A stretch of DNA of 64,000 bases from Myxocyprinus asiaticus. Its lineage: Eukaryota > Chordata > Actinopteri > Cypriniformes > Catostomidae. Both the position numbers and the translations under genes were made by a program. The stretch lies in assembly GCF_019703515.2 (NCBI RefSeq), contig NC_059362.1, forward strand, positions 42,957,826-43,021,825, given 5' to 3'. This document shows positions 39,491 through 50,362 of this stretch, piece by piece. Under the pieces are notes generated by a model. It saw only the letters and a program-made list of their open reading frames with translations. It made no database searches and was not told the DNA's origin. Each line of letters opens with the position of its first letter. Position 1 is the first letter of the stretch.

Positions 39491-39738
39491 GGGGCAGTGG
39501 TGGCTCAGCACTTAAGGCTCTGGGTTACTGATCAGAAGATTGGGGGTTCAAGCCCCAGCACCGCCAAGATGCCACTGTTGGGCCCTTGAGCAAGGCCCTT
39601 GACCCTATCTGCTCCAGGGGCGCCGTATCATGGCTGACCCTGCACTCTGACCCCAGCTTAGCTGGGATTTGTGGAAAAAAAATAATTTCACTGTATACAT
39701 GCAAATGTATAATGTGTGATAAATAAATATGATTATAA
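39491..39738 (+). mobile_element. tRNA-derived SINE
   Basis: GGGCAGTGGTGGCTCAGCAC (box A-like), GGGGGTTCAAGCCCCAG (box B-like), then the conserved SINE body TTGGGCCCTTGAGCAAGGCC and a TAATGTGTGATAAATAAATA tail. A typical fish SINE, not a functional tRNA. Confidence 0.8.
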
Positions 39739-40232
39739 TTAAGTGAAGTTTGTACTTTAGTCCTTGAGTATCACTCATCATAAAAAAGACAAAAATAATG
39801 TGTATATACATTATATTATTAATATATTTAGCTGACTACGTTCACAATAGCATAGCCTCTCGTAACTTTGTTTAAATATTTACCATCAAATTGCAACACT
39901 GATTTCTTAAAAAAAAATAAAAAGCAATAACACAGTCATCCATCCATTATAAAGGTGACACATAAGTGAAACTAAATTGTTTACAAATGTCAGCTGAACT
40001 TTGAACAGTACAGAAATATTAGTGTTTATCAGTTTTCTTGTTTCATTTTTCCATGGTATGATTTAGTTTCCTCTTGTGGCTGTTTGTGTTAGTCACATGA
40101 TCAGTGTCACCGGTTTGAGTCCAAAAAATACTAAATTTTCAGAGCAGCTCAGAGTTCAGTAATACATGTAAGAGGATGTTTGGAGAAAGTGTCAATCCTG
40201 CCCATGTGTCTCCTTAGAGGTCATGATGAAGG

Positions 40233-42458
40233 TCAAAGGTTGGTGTCCGTGAACATTGTGTGTTCTTTCCTTACTGTGCTGAAGCCTTTGATGGTGTCCA
40301 CAAACTCCTCACCCTCAAACTGAAAGAAGCAAATATGTGACCTTTCCATATCATTCACATTTCAGCAACAATAAATTATAAATACAGTGGCCTCAAAATG
40401 TATTTGGACATTTGAGCATCATTTAAAAATGTATTAATGGCTTTTCATCATATAACAAAATATCAAAATGGCATTTATTTGAAGGAAGAAAGTGCAAGCA
40501 CACTTTTTTTAAAATTTCACAAAAGAAGTTTTAAGGGTTTAAATTATATATATATATAAATATGTTGTTCAAAATTAAGACAAGTATTTTGACACTTTCT
40601 GGTTGTCAAACGTTAGTGGAACATGTCCATATGTAGTATGACAAACTGTATTACTATTTAAATATATAAATAACGTAAATGTCAAGTTTCTCACCAGGCC
40701 GTTGTCAAGCCGTCTGAAATGTGGCTCCCATGTGTCTTGATCTTTACTATCCATCAGCTGACTGATGCTGCGCTGTAACGGGTTCTGTGTGTACAAACCT
40801 GAGACAGTCACTACACCTGTCTCACCCTCAGCAGATCCGTCTCCCTCAATCACTTTACTCTCAATCACCTCCTGAAAAACATTACAACATGATGTGAGAT
40901 GACACGTCACTTCTCGAAATGGCTTTGAAAGTAAAAGTAGCATTTTCGTGTACAAATTCTATGTAAAACAGGATAGGTAAAGTTTGTTAAGACAAACTTA
41001 GATGTTGGCTTGACAAAGCCTTGTCTGAAAGTTCAAACCAGTTTTAAAAGCTTTAAGTTTGATGGTTATACAGACATAACAGTAATTCAAACAGCCAAAT
41101 AGATGGACTCAGAGAGACACTGCAACTTAAGCAGATTTAAGGAATATTCTGTGTTCAATACAAGTTAAGCTCAATCAGCAGCATTTGTGGCATAATGTTG
41201 ATCACCATACAAATTAATGTCGACTCGTCCCTCCTTTTCATTAAAAAAGCAATTGAACATTTGAAATACAATTGAAACAATTACAATTGAAATGAATGGG
41301 GCCAATCCGTAAACGTTAAAATGCTATTTTAAAGTATAGCCACAATCTGTAAATAATATGCATGTTAACATGATTTTAATGTGATAAAATCACTTGCTGT
41401 GTAAAGTTATATTAAATTTTACAATTGAATATATTTATTCACATTTCTGCCTTGAAACCCTCAAAAAAAAAAAATAAAAAAAACTGCCCCATTCCTTTAA
41501 ATGCCTTTTTGTGTGTTTATTTACATTTTAATTTTTTGACAGTTGGGGTGTGAATTAATGAGAATTCCGTTGGCCAATTTAAACATTCCGTCAATGTAAG
41601 TCTATGAAATGTTTCCCATTTTTCATTATCCGCTGTGTGAAATCTGTAAGTCCGATCAATTAAAAAAGACATGGCACCCTATTCCAGAACAGTCAGAATG
41701 TCTGTACCAAGTTTGGTGGATGTAGCGTTAGAACTCTAGGAGTAAGTGTTAGAAATGTTTGTCTCGTTTCAGGGATTTTGAAAAAAACAGAAACAGAAAC
41801 TGTAGAATAACAGCATGTTGGCTTTGTGAAACCAGCATAATAAAGCATGATTTACGTTATATTACAGGTTTAAATTTAGATGAAAGATTTTTTTAAACCA
41901 TTAAAGTTTTTAAAAATTGACATTTGAAAACGGCACTATTTTAAAAGGTTTGTTTAGATATATTTTGGCCAAAAAAATTATATTTGGTAATCCTGTACAT
42001 GCAAATGAGTGTCTGACCTCCATGTGCATCGTGAAGGCCTTCAGCGTGACACTGTTTGGCGATCCCACCGTTTCTGGAACTGTGTCAAACTGCGTTGAGA
42101 ATAAACATACCGTTACATCTCACCTCCCTGTTAGTGTGCTTTCAATATGTATAGTTGGACTGTAGGGAGCACTTGTTTTTGCAGGTATTTGGTAACGCTT
42201 GTCTCACCAGGTAGGAGTTGCCTGAAGGGTAAACAGCCCGTGGACTGCTGTGCTGTAACGGCATTGGTACGAGGGGTGGCCGTTCTCGGGTGAACGGCTG
42301 TTTATTGAGAGCCTTTTGTAAAACTACAGCCAGAATAACAGCCAACAGCAACAGCCCAATTCCTGCCATAACCACAATGAACCACAGCTCACGATAGAAC
42401 GGAGAACCCCCGTCCCCTGTGCCCAGTCGACCTGCGGCAGACATGGGCGGTTCAAGAC
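40233..42458 (-). pseudogene. ush2a: Usherin (USH2A) 3' exons: membrane span, cytoplasmic tail and PDZ-binding end; gene 5'-truncated
   Basis: Exons on the minus strand: 42458-42208, 42089-42018, 40871-40695, 40319-40233 (stop at 40235-40233). Each has an AG acceptor and the first three a GT donor. They join in one frame with no stop (83+24+59+28 codons after a split glycine codon). Seen: extracellular stub SPFYRELW, hydrophobic span FIVVMAGIGLLLLAVILAVV, then KQPFTRERPPLVPMP, AVYPSGN, QRSISQLMD and the C-terminus HTMFTDTNL. Usherin has ELWFIV, RERPPLVP, RSVSQLMD and FTDTHL in the same order. Family knowledge: usherin is a giant protein of photoreceptors and hair-cell ankle links, and its C-terminus binds PDZ proteins such as whirlin. 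Only 15.4 kb separates these exons from the next gene and no EGF, laminin or fibronectin-III exons were recognised, so most of the gene is missing. Family identity is secure. Calling it a pseudogene is inference; a short product is possible (see findings). Confidence 0.85.
41145..41502. repeat. MITE copy in the ush2a tail intron
   Basis: Starts TTTAAGGAATATTCTGTGTT and ends CTGCCCCATTCCTTTAAA. The interior AATGAATGGGGCCAATCCGT matches the element at 12340-12873. Lies between the ush2a exons 42018-42089 and 40695-40871. Confidence 0.6.
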
Positions 42459-42814
42459 CTGACATCACAAAACAGCAGACTGGTTTACATCTTGTGCCGA
42501 CAGAATTTTATGTAATACACTGTTTTAAAGGTGGTGTATAGGCTGTAATAGATAAGGACAAATAACATCCCTGAATAAAACATTATAATTTACCAACAAT
42601 GTACATGTAAAGAATTTGCAGTGACAATAGAAAAGGTATCAGGAAATCTTTCATTTTCAGTGATGAAATGAATGAGCAAAAGTGGCCATTGGTGATCAGA
42701 TATGTGTGTCTGGCGACGCTCAGTGGCTATATGCGGAATAGCACTCTACCATACTACTACTATTTCTGCAGTATGCAGAATGTAAACCGTTCACGGTATG
42801 TGAATTTTATGTGT

Positions 42815-43466
42815 GTGTAACGGTAGCCAGCTGGTAGGTAGCTATGCAGTGTGTAAACCTCACTCTCCTGGCCTCATGAGGTGCACTAGCAACTGACGCT
42901 AGAGGCTGTAGCCTTTAGCCTCCTTGTTGGTGCGCCCACCTCCCATGCTAGAGATGCTGGTTCAAAACCCGTTCGGAGCGGGTCGAGCAGGACCGGTGAC
43001 AGTGGTGCCGTGACCCGGATGGGAGTGAGGTTTAGGGGGGTGAGTGTAGCGGGAGCCAGCTGGTACATGATAGCTGTGTAGGTGTAAACCACTCCCCTGG
43101 CCACAAGAGGCGCACTAGCGACTGACGCTAGAGGCTGTAGACTTTAGCCTCCTCGTTAACGCGCCTGCCTCCCATGCCAAAGACCCCGGTTCAAATCCCA
43201 CTCAGAGCAGGTTGAGCAGGACCGGTTACATTGGTGCCATGATCTGGATGGGAGTGAGGTTTAGGGGGGTGAGTGTAATGGTAGCCACCTGGTAGTTAGC
43301 TGTGCAGTGTGTAAACCTCACTCCCCTGGCCTCAAGGGGCACACTAACGATTGACGCTAGGGGCTGTAGCCTTTAGCCTCCTTGTTAGTGCAAGGTTAGT
43401 TACTTGCCTCCCATGCCGGAGAGGCCGGTTTGAATCCTGTTCGCAGCGGGTCGAGCAGGACCGGTG
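42815..43466. repeat. 229-bp tandem trimer with tRNA-Gly-like sequence
   Basis: Units start GTGTAACGGTAGCC (42815), GTGTAGCGGGAGCC (43044) and GTGTAATGGTAGCC (43273), exactly 229 bp apart; the third stops near 43466. Each unit holds TTTAGCCTCCTTGTTG-type box A and TGCTGGTTCAAAACCC-type box B sequence around CCTCCCATGC, resembling tRNA-Gly with a CCC anticodon. The arms do not pair well enough for a working tRNA. Confidence 0.8.
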
Positions 43467-44546
43467 ATGTGCAAGGAATTAACCTACTAAATTTGGTAAT
43501 ATATGCAGTATACAACCAGATCTCTCTGTGCAGAATACTGTATCTGACACTGGAAATGCAAGGTGAAGTTGAGTGCATTGCAATGTGACGAATGAGTCGG
43601 CAGCAATATCAAACACAATTTTTAACATCTCATTGACACTTTAATCGCACTGCCAGACAAAGTTGTCATTTTGACAAAAAAAAAAAACTAAAAAATTGGA
43701 ATAAAAATGCTAAGTAAAATTATATTTTGGAGAAATAGTAAGAGTAGTATGGTAGTATGCCATTCCGAACTCATGTAGTACACTACTATCCATTTACAGT
43801 TACATACTGCATACTGTTTCACTTTTAAACATTTGTAGGCTGCATTCAGTTTAGACTACTGCACAGCATGCAATAATTACTACTCTTGAATTCCATTTTG
43901 AACACAGCCTAAATGTCACTTCTCTCTGGTTTCATTGAAGATCTGTGCTGATCATTCTTCGTAATCACATAGCCAGATATCTCCGTAATGAGACACGTTT
44001 GTTTTGGGTTTCTCTCTTACACTAAGTGAAGACGTTGAAAATTTGTCATCAACATTTTTTAGTTTTTTAATATAGATTCTTAAACATATAGATATATTTT
44101 TAAAAGGGGCACTTAGACCCATTGCAAAGCAGTAATTATCTGGGTAGGGTTGCACCAGCTGTGCGTAAGTTCTCACGTAAGTTAGGACGTAAAGTTCACA
44201 CTAAGGGCCTAGTAACTACTAGTTAGTTTGTAACTAAGTCAGTGCTTAATTTGGTTGCACCACCTGTTCTTAAGGCAAGACTTAACTAGTAGTTCGTAAG
44301 CTCTCAGGTAAAGTAATGCAGTCGCATATTATTACGTTTACCTGTATTTATCCAATAAGCAGCCTTCAAATTTATACACAGAAGTGTTAAAAAGCCGTGA
44401 ACTTCAATTTGATCTTGTTACGGTTGATGTTCAAACCTTGTTTGCTCAGTTAACTGTCAGCTGTAATAAATTATATCCCCATGAAAATATGATACGTAAT
44501 AAAAATAGATTTGATAAATAGTATATTTGTCCTGTGTAAATAACTA

Positions 44547-46098
44547 CAGGTGCATCTCAATAAATTAGAATGTCGTGGAAAAGTTCATTTATTTCAGTAA
44601 TTCAACTCAAATTGTGAAACTCGTGTATTAAATAAATTCAATGCACACAGACTGAAGTAGTTTAAGTCTTTGGTTCTTTTAATTGTGATGATTTTGGCTC
44701 ACATTTAACAAAAACCCACCAATTCACTATCTCAAAAAATTAGAATATGGTGACATGCCAATCAGCTAATCAACTCAAAACACCTGCAAAGGTTTCCTGA
44801 GCCTTCAAAATGGTCTCTCAGTTTGGTTCACTAGGCTACACAATCATGGGGAAGACTGCTGATCTGACAGTTGTCCAGAAGACAATCATTGACACCCTTC
44901 ACAAGGAGGGTAAGCCACAAACATTCATTGCCAAAGAAGCTGGCTGTTCACAGAGTGCTGTATCCAAGCATGTTAACAGAAAGTTGAGTGGAAGGAAGAA
45001 GTGTGGAAGAAAAAGATGCACAACCAACCGAGAGAACCGCAGCCTTATGATTGTCAAGCAAAATCGATTCAAGAATTTGGGTGAACTTCACAAGGAATGG
45101 ACTGAGGCTGGGGTCAAGGCATCAAGAGCCACCACACACAGACATGTCAAGGAATTTGGCTGCAGTTGTTGTATTCCTCTTGTTAAGCCACTTCAGAACC
45201 ACAGACAACGTCAGAGGCGTCTTACCTGGGCTAAGGAGAAGAAGAACTGGACTGTTGCCCAGTGTTCCAAAGTCCTTTTCAGATGAGAGCAAGTTTTGTA
45301 TTTCATTTGGAAACCAAGGTCCTAGAGTCTGGAGGAAGGGTGGAGAAGCTCATAGCCCAAGTTGCTTGAAGTCCAGTGTTAAGTTTCCACAGTCTGTGAT
45401 GATTTGGGGTGCAATGTCATCTGCTGGTGTTGGTCCATTGTGTTTTTTGAAAACCAAAGTCACTGCACCTGTTTACCAAGAAATTCTGGAGCACTTCAGG
45501 CTTCCTTCTGCTGACCAGCTTTTTAAAGATGCTGATTTCATTTTCCAGCAGGATTTGACACCTGCCCACACTGCCAAAAGCACCAAAAGTTGGTTAAATG
45601 ACCATGGTGTTGGTGTGCTTGACTGGCCAGAGAATCTATGGGGCATTGTCAAGAGGAAAATGAGAAACAAGAGACCAAAAAATGCAGATGAGCTGAAGGC
45701 CACTGTCAAAGAAACCTGGGCTTCCATACCACCTCAGCAGTGCCACAAAATGATCACCTCCATGCCACGCCAAATTGAGGCAGTAATTAAAGCAAAAGGA
45801 GCCCCTACCAAGTACTGAGTACATATACAGTAAATGAACATACTTTCCAGAAGGCCAACAATTCACTAAAAATGTTTTTTTTATTGGTCTTATGATGTAT
45901 TCTAATTTGTTGAGATAGTGAATTGGTGGGTTTTTGTTAAATATGAGCGAAAATCATCACAATTAAAAGAACCAAAGACTTAAACTACTTCAGTCTGTGT
46001 GCATTGAATTTATTTAATACACGAGTTTCACAATTTGAGTTGAATTACTGAAATAAATGAACTTTTCCACGACATTCTAATTTATTGAGATGCACCTG
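44547..46098 (+). mobile_element. Tc1-like transposon with long terminal inverted repeats, frameshifted
   Basis: Starts CAGGTGCATCTCAATAAATT and ends AATTTATTGAGATGCACCTG, flanked by TA. The terminal inverted repeats extend for roughly 200 bp (TCTCAAAAAATTAGAATATG inside). Interior 44846-45818 is the transposase. Confidence 0.95.
44846..45818 (+). pseudogene. Tc1-like transposase, frameshifted and missing part of the DDE motif
   Basis: Starts MGKTADLTVVQKTIIDTLHK with an HTH (FIAKEAGCSQSAVSKHVNRK) and a second DNA-binding part (FKNLGELHKEWTEAG). Near 45283 one base is missing, so SKVLF reads into a stop; the next frame continues SDESKFCISFGNQGPRVWRK. The first catalytic D is in SDESK, the second in FQQDLTPAHTA. 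The stretch normally reading NSPDLNPI before ENLWG is deleted (DWPENLWGIVKRK), bringing the catalytic E too close. Inactive on both counts. Confidence 0.9.
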
Positions 46099-46589
46099 TA
46101 TATATAGGAACTGTATCTAAAATAAATAACGGGTGATAAATAAATACTAATACAACAGGCTGGAATACCAGACATTTATTCATTTTAATATCCTATATAT
46201 ATTTTGAATGTGTTGAAACTTGACACTGAGCGACCTGCACCATTAGATCAGTTTCATGCTGAAGTATGTATTTTTCTCTCTCTTGTAAATGTAAATGAGT
46301 GTAAATGTAAAAATCATAATGTATGTTGAAATGATTAATGCCTATCATGCAAAACAGCTCACTGATGCTTTTTTATTCCATTCACTACTCCTGGTTGGAG
46401 GCTTCTGTAAATATTTAGTTTATACGTAGGGTTACGTCCTACCTAAGTTTAATGGTGCAATGCTCAAATATTTAGTAGTGCGTAAATTGTGACTTAGTGC
46501 CCATTTACGCCACAACTAGGCTAAGTTTGAACTTACGCACAGCTGGTGCAACCGGCCCCTGATGGGCAGAATTCTAGAAAAATTCTATA

Positions 46590-47070
46590 TACTGTAGGTC
46601 CATACAATGCAAGTGAATGGTGACCAGAACTCCAAAAGCTCCAAAGAGGAGATCAAGTCAGCATTAAAGTAACACATACGACTCCAGTGGTTTGATCAAT
46701 GTCTTCTGAAGCGATCCAGATGGTTTTGGGTGAGAACAGGCCAAAATGTAACTCCTTTTTCACTATAAATCTTGTCATTGCAGTCTCTAGGCATGATCAC
46801 GGTTTCAAGCTCGATTAAACTTCCTAGCATGCACAGAGAGCTAGATGGCGCTATAGGAAGTGCAATCGAGCTTGAAATTATGATCGCCGAGGAGACAAAA
46901 AGGAGTTATATTTTGGTCTGTTCTCACCTAAAGCGAACTAGATCACTTCAGAAGACATTGATTAAACCACTGGAGTCTTATGTATTACTTTAATGCCGAC
47001 TTTATCTCCTTTTTGGAGTTCTGGTCACCATTCACTTACATTGTATGGACCTACAGAGCGCAAGTGTTCA
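46590..47070. repeat. Long imperfect palindrome (foldback MITE)
   Basis: Outer arms GTCCATACAATGCAAGTGAA / TTCACTTACATTGTATGGAC. Inner arms GAAGACATTGATTAAACCAC / GTGGTTTGATCAATGTCTTC and TTTCAAGCTCGATT / AATCGAGCTTGAAA. The two halves fold on a loop near 46838. Non-coding. Confidence 0.8.
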
Positions 47071-47689
47071 GCAGAAGAAATAAAGTCAGAATTTTCATTT
47101 TTGGGTGAACTTACCCTTTAATGTATATTCTTGTGCCTAATATTTTTAAACGTAGTAAGTATGCTACATTGTTGTCCTCATCACGTTGCATGTAAATGCC
47201 GTCCAGATACTGTCTTAGAAATAAAAACATGTTCGCACTTTTAATTAAATTTTGAGTAAAACATGTCTTAACTTTTGGCAGTTTGATCAAATGATGAGTA
47301 AAAAATAATGTGCACAATTAATTGTAGAGTATACAGTATTGCACACAGTTGGCTCTGTTTTATACTGCATGTTCTGTAAATGCAGAATATCATCCAATTA
47401 TTCTATAAAGAAAATTTGCATACTGTGTAAGGTAATAACACTAAATACTTCAGAGATAGAAAGAATAGTATGCTAGTGTGCTATTCCAAAAAGCCTGTGA
47501 CTTTATCTATGATCTATGTGAATGTGAAACATCTAACATTCATATTTAAAAACATTTTGTCCAAAGTGGGGTATCTCTCTGTCTGACTCCAACAGAAAAC
47601 AATACAGATCAAATGTGGAGCTCAAACAGTCCTTTAGAATGATTATAAACTCTACAGACAGACAGAGAAACAGGTTCAGTAGTACTCAC

Positions 47690-47771
47690 CAGCGTCTGTG
47701 TCCGTGGTTCTTACTCTCAGTGGGGCTCATGGACCCCACAAGTGTGTGTGGCATGAGATAAGGCCCTCAAA
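47690..47771 (-). pseudogene. ush2a: Relic ush2a exon (end of last fibronectin-III domain) with an in-frame stop
   Basis: On the minus strand CACTCTCAG precedes 47771 and a GTGAGT donor follows 47690. The 82 nt fit phase 0 in and phase 1 out, exactly what the membrane-span exon at 42458 needs (its split codon GGT). The translation ends APLRVRTTDTDA. It aligns without gaps to the end of the last usherin FN3 domain, keeping the C, T and PL positions. The fifteenth codon is TGA (47729-47727), consistent with a CGA-to-TGA transition. The preceding exon of the domain was not found. Splice-site and phase fit make this more than chance, but it is a short match. Confidence 0.6.
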
Positions 47772-48726
47772 CTGAGAGTGACATTAAAATTACCTGAGAA
47801 TCCATCAGCATTTTAGCTGATGGTAGTCCTGGTACCCTTAATTGTGGTTGAGATCAGAGAATGCCAAGATCAAGCTATTCCTACTTTGTAGTCGACTCAA
47901 GGTGAGTGAATATGGAAAGGACAAGAACCTTGTGTGTGTGGTGTGTAAGGTGTCTCTACAGCTGTAATTGTACTCCTGGGCACTATGGTAACATTAGGTG
48001 AGAGAGATATCAGTTACCACAGTAAAACGGTGTCATTATTATATGACCTAGTCAACACATAAACCCAATTTACCTGATACACACCATCTGTTTCTACCTG
48101 TGTTACACACTCTTTTCATCCACACACTCTCCATGCAAAAGAAATTCAGATTTATCAAGCAATGTCCTGTTAGTTGCCTTATGATGTTTCAGAAGATCAA
48201 GTGTCAAGGTGTGGAGTAAAACAGCTTACAGCTGACACACCTTTAATGCCTTTCATCTTAATGGCTTTCTTGCTCACTTTTGGGGTTTTCTTTGTAATTC
48301 TGATGTAGTTTATCTTCTGATGTTATGCTTAAAATTTCTGATTAAAATTTCTTAATCAGTATTTTTGTCTTGTTTCCAGAAAAAAATAGCCAAGCATCCT
48401 TAAAACAAGATAAAATTATTTAAAAAGTAATACTTTTTTTTTTTAGAGAGAATATACCTTGAAAAAAAGTGCTTTTTTCACCCCATTGGCAAACTTACTT
48501 TTTTTTTTTATGTATGAAACTTTAAACAGCTATTTTATTGATGCTTGCATTGAGTAAAATTTCAGATCCCTCTCAGAAAGATGGGGCTCAAAGAAAAGTT
48601 TCCCACAGGTAATTACAACATTGTTTTGGCATTCATGTAGCTTACATAATGTACAATCATGCTGCATGTTTCTTTTACGGCGTGTGTTTTCTTTTCTTCT
48701 TTTACCTCCAATGCACAATATGTATT
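47772..48726. other. Gene-free stretch upstream of the relic ush2a exon
   Basis: Searched by eye on the minus strand for the preceding fibronectin-III exon of ush2a; none recognised. Poly-T runs near 48427-48443 and 48499-48509. Confidence 0.4.
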
Positions 48727-48730
48727 TTAA

Positions 48731-50358
48731 CCCTGTAAAGCCATGTGTATCAAATATGATACACAACGTTTGACGGCTCCTGTTTACTCTCTGTTCAAGC
48801 TGACGAGCCAAACAACCAATGGTGTGTAAGTTTCACGTGTTTATGGCACCCTCTAGTGGTTATTTGTGAAACAAAAGTGGTTTCAATGTTTCTATCGATC
48901 TATTTAATATGGCGGCAGACTTGCGTGAAAAGTGACTCTTATGTTGGGATAAATGACAGCTTGTTTTAATCAAATAAAAGTGACAGTAATAATTATATTG
49001 TAACTGATATTTTAAAATGAGTATTTTCTGAATATATCAACTTGTGGTTGGTTAAAATATTATTTTATTGAAAATTCCCCTTTGGGGGGACCTGGGTAGC
49101 TCAGCGAGTATTAACACTGACTACCATCCCTGGAGTCATGAGTTAGAATCTAGGGCATGCTGAGTGACTCCAGCCAGGTCTCCTAAGCAACCAAATTGTC
49201 CCAGTAGCTAGGGAGGGTAGAGTCACATGAGGTAACCTCCTCGTCATCTCTATAATGTGGTTCGCTCTCGGTGGGGCACGTGGTAAGTTGTGCATGGATG
49301 CTGCGTAGAATAGCGAGAAGCCTCCACGCGCGCTACGTCTCCACTGTAACGCGCTCAACAAGCTGTGTTAAGTGTTAAGATGCGCGGATTGATGGTTTCA
49401 GATGCAGAGGCAACTGAGATTCGCCCTCCGCCACCCGGATTGAGGCGAGTCACTACGCCACCATGAGGACTTAGAGTGCATTGGAAATTGGGCATTCCAA
49501 ATTGGGGAGAAAAAGGGGAGAAGAAGAAAAAAAAAATCCCCCTTTGAAATCCATGTATAAAATATGATGCAACAGGCTTTTGAGGCATATCTCTCAATCA
49601 CCACTACATTACATTCATGCCCACCACAAAAAAATAAATAAAAAAAAATAATAATCCCGGAGCTTTGAAATTTCTGACATATACATTTTATAAGATATAG
49701 TATTTAATATTTCTAATATAACTAATATTTCTGTGTATTTTCATACATGCAGCCTGCTCTGTCATTCTGAAGATCTCATTATTTTACATTAAAAGCTATT
49801 ATGATGTCATCTTACCATAAATTCCTGAGACCCAGCAAAAAACTTTTTACAATTTCCATTTTATATAGTGAATCAAATCAAATCAAATCACTTTATTTGA
49901 ATATAGTCAATATAGTGTTTGCTGCATAAAATAAATATGATATATATATATTTTTTTTATTCATATTTTATTTGATGTGCTGAATTGAACTGTGATACAT
50001 TTCAATCCATATTTATAGAGCAAGGAGAGGAAGCTGTCATGGCCAAACTCTCAAATATTTGGTATCTCTGAAAAGCCCAGGGAGTCCTCTGATAATACCC
50101 CAAGATTTACCACTGTAGCATGTATGGGCTAAGAAAAACTTAAATAACAAATCTCTGACACAAAAATGAATTGCTGGACCTCAGGAGGATAATGACCTTT
50201 AAAGCCCAATGTATCAAATATGATACATATAAAAAAAACATGTGCGATTTTTTTATTATTTCTTTTTATAGTTTGTCTAACGGTACTAAAAACAGTTTAA
50301 TGTCAAAGAAAAATTGATTTTTCAGACAATTCTTTCATTTTGTCAGGCTTTTACGTGG
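48731..50358. mobile_element. PiggyBac-like non-autonomous element, copy 2
   Basis: Flanked by TTAA on both sides (48727-48730, 50359-50362). Left end CCCTGTAAAGCC and right end reverse complement CCACGTAAAAGCC match. Palindromic GTGTATCAAATATGATACAC near the left end and the same core near 50210. Most of the right part equals copy 1 (16141-16890). It is split by a SINE at 49085-49538. No transposase. Confidence 0.75.
49085..49538 (+). mobile_element. tRNA-derived SINE inserted in the piggyBac-like copy
   Basis: Starts GGGGGACCTGGGTAGCTCAG (box A), with ATGAGTTAGAATCTAGGG in place of a good box B, then the body GACTCCAGCCAGGTCTCCTA and an A-rich tail. Flanked by CCCCTTTG duplications (49077-49084, 49539-49546). 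Reading frames over it on both strands are artefacts. Confidence 0.9.
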
Positions 50359-50362
50359 TTAA

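Larger units (their letters stand above)
44147..46556. mobile_element. Inverted-repeat element split by a Tc1-like transposon
   Basis: Left TTGCACCAGCTGTGCGTAAG and right CTTACGCACAGCTGGTGCAA are perfect inverted repeats 2.4 kb apart. Removing the Tc1-like insertion (44547-46098) leaves an element of about 860 bp, non-coding, rich in ACTAGTAGTT / TTTAGTAGTGCG motifs. Confidence 0.75.

Noticed and set aside
40575..40955. 126-aa frame starting before the ush2a exon
   Set aside because: Only 40871-40695 fits the usherin tail and splice sites; the rest is intron.
42890..43440. Three tRNA-Gly-like sequences as real tRNA genes
   Set aside because: Acceptor stems do not pair and they lie within a tandem repeat unit.
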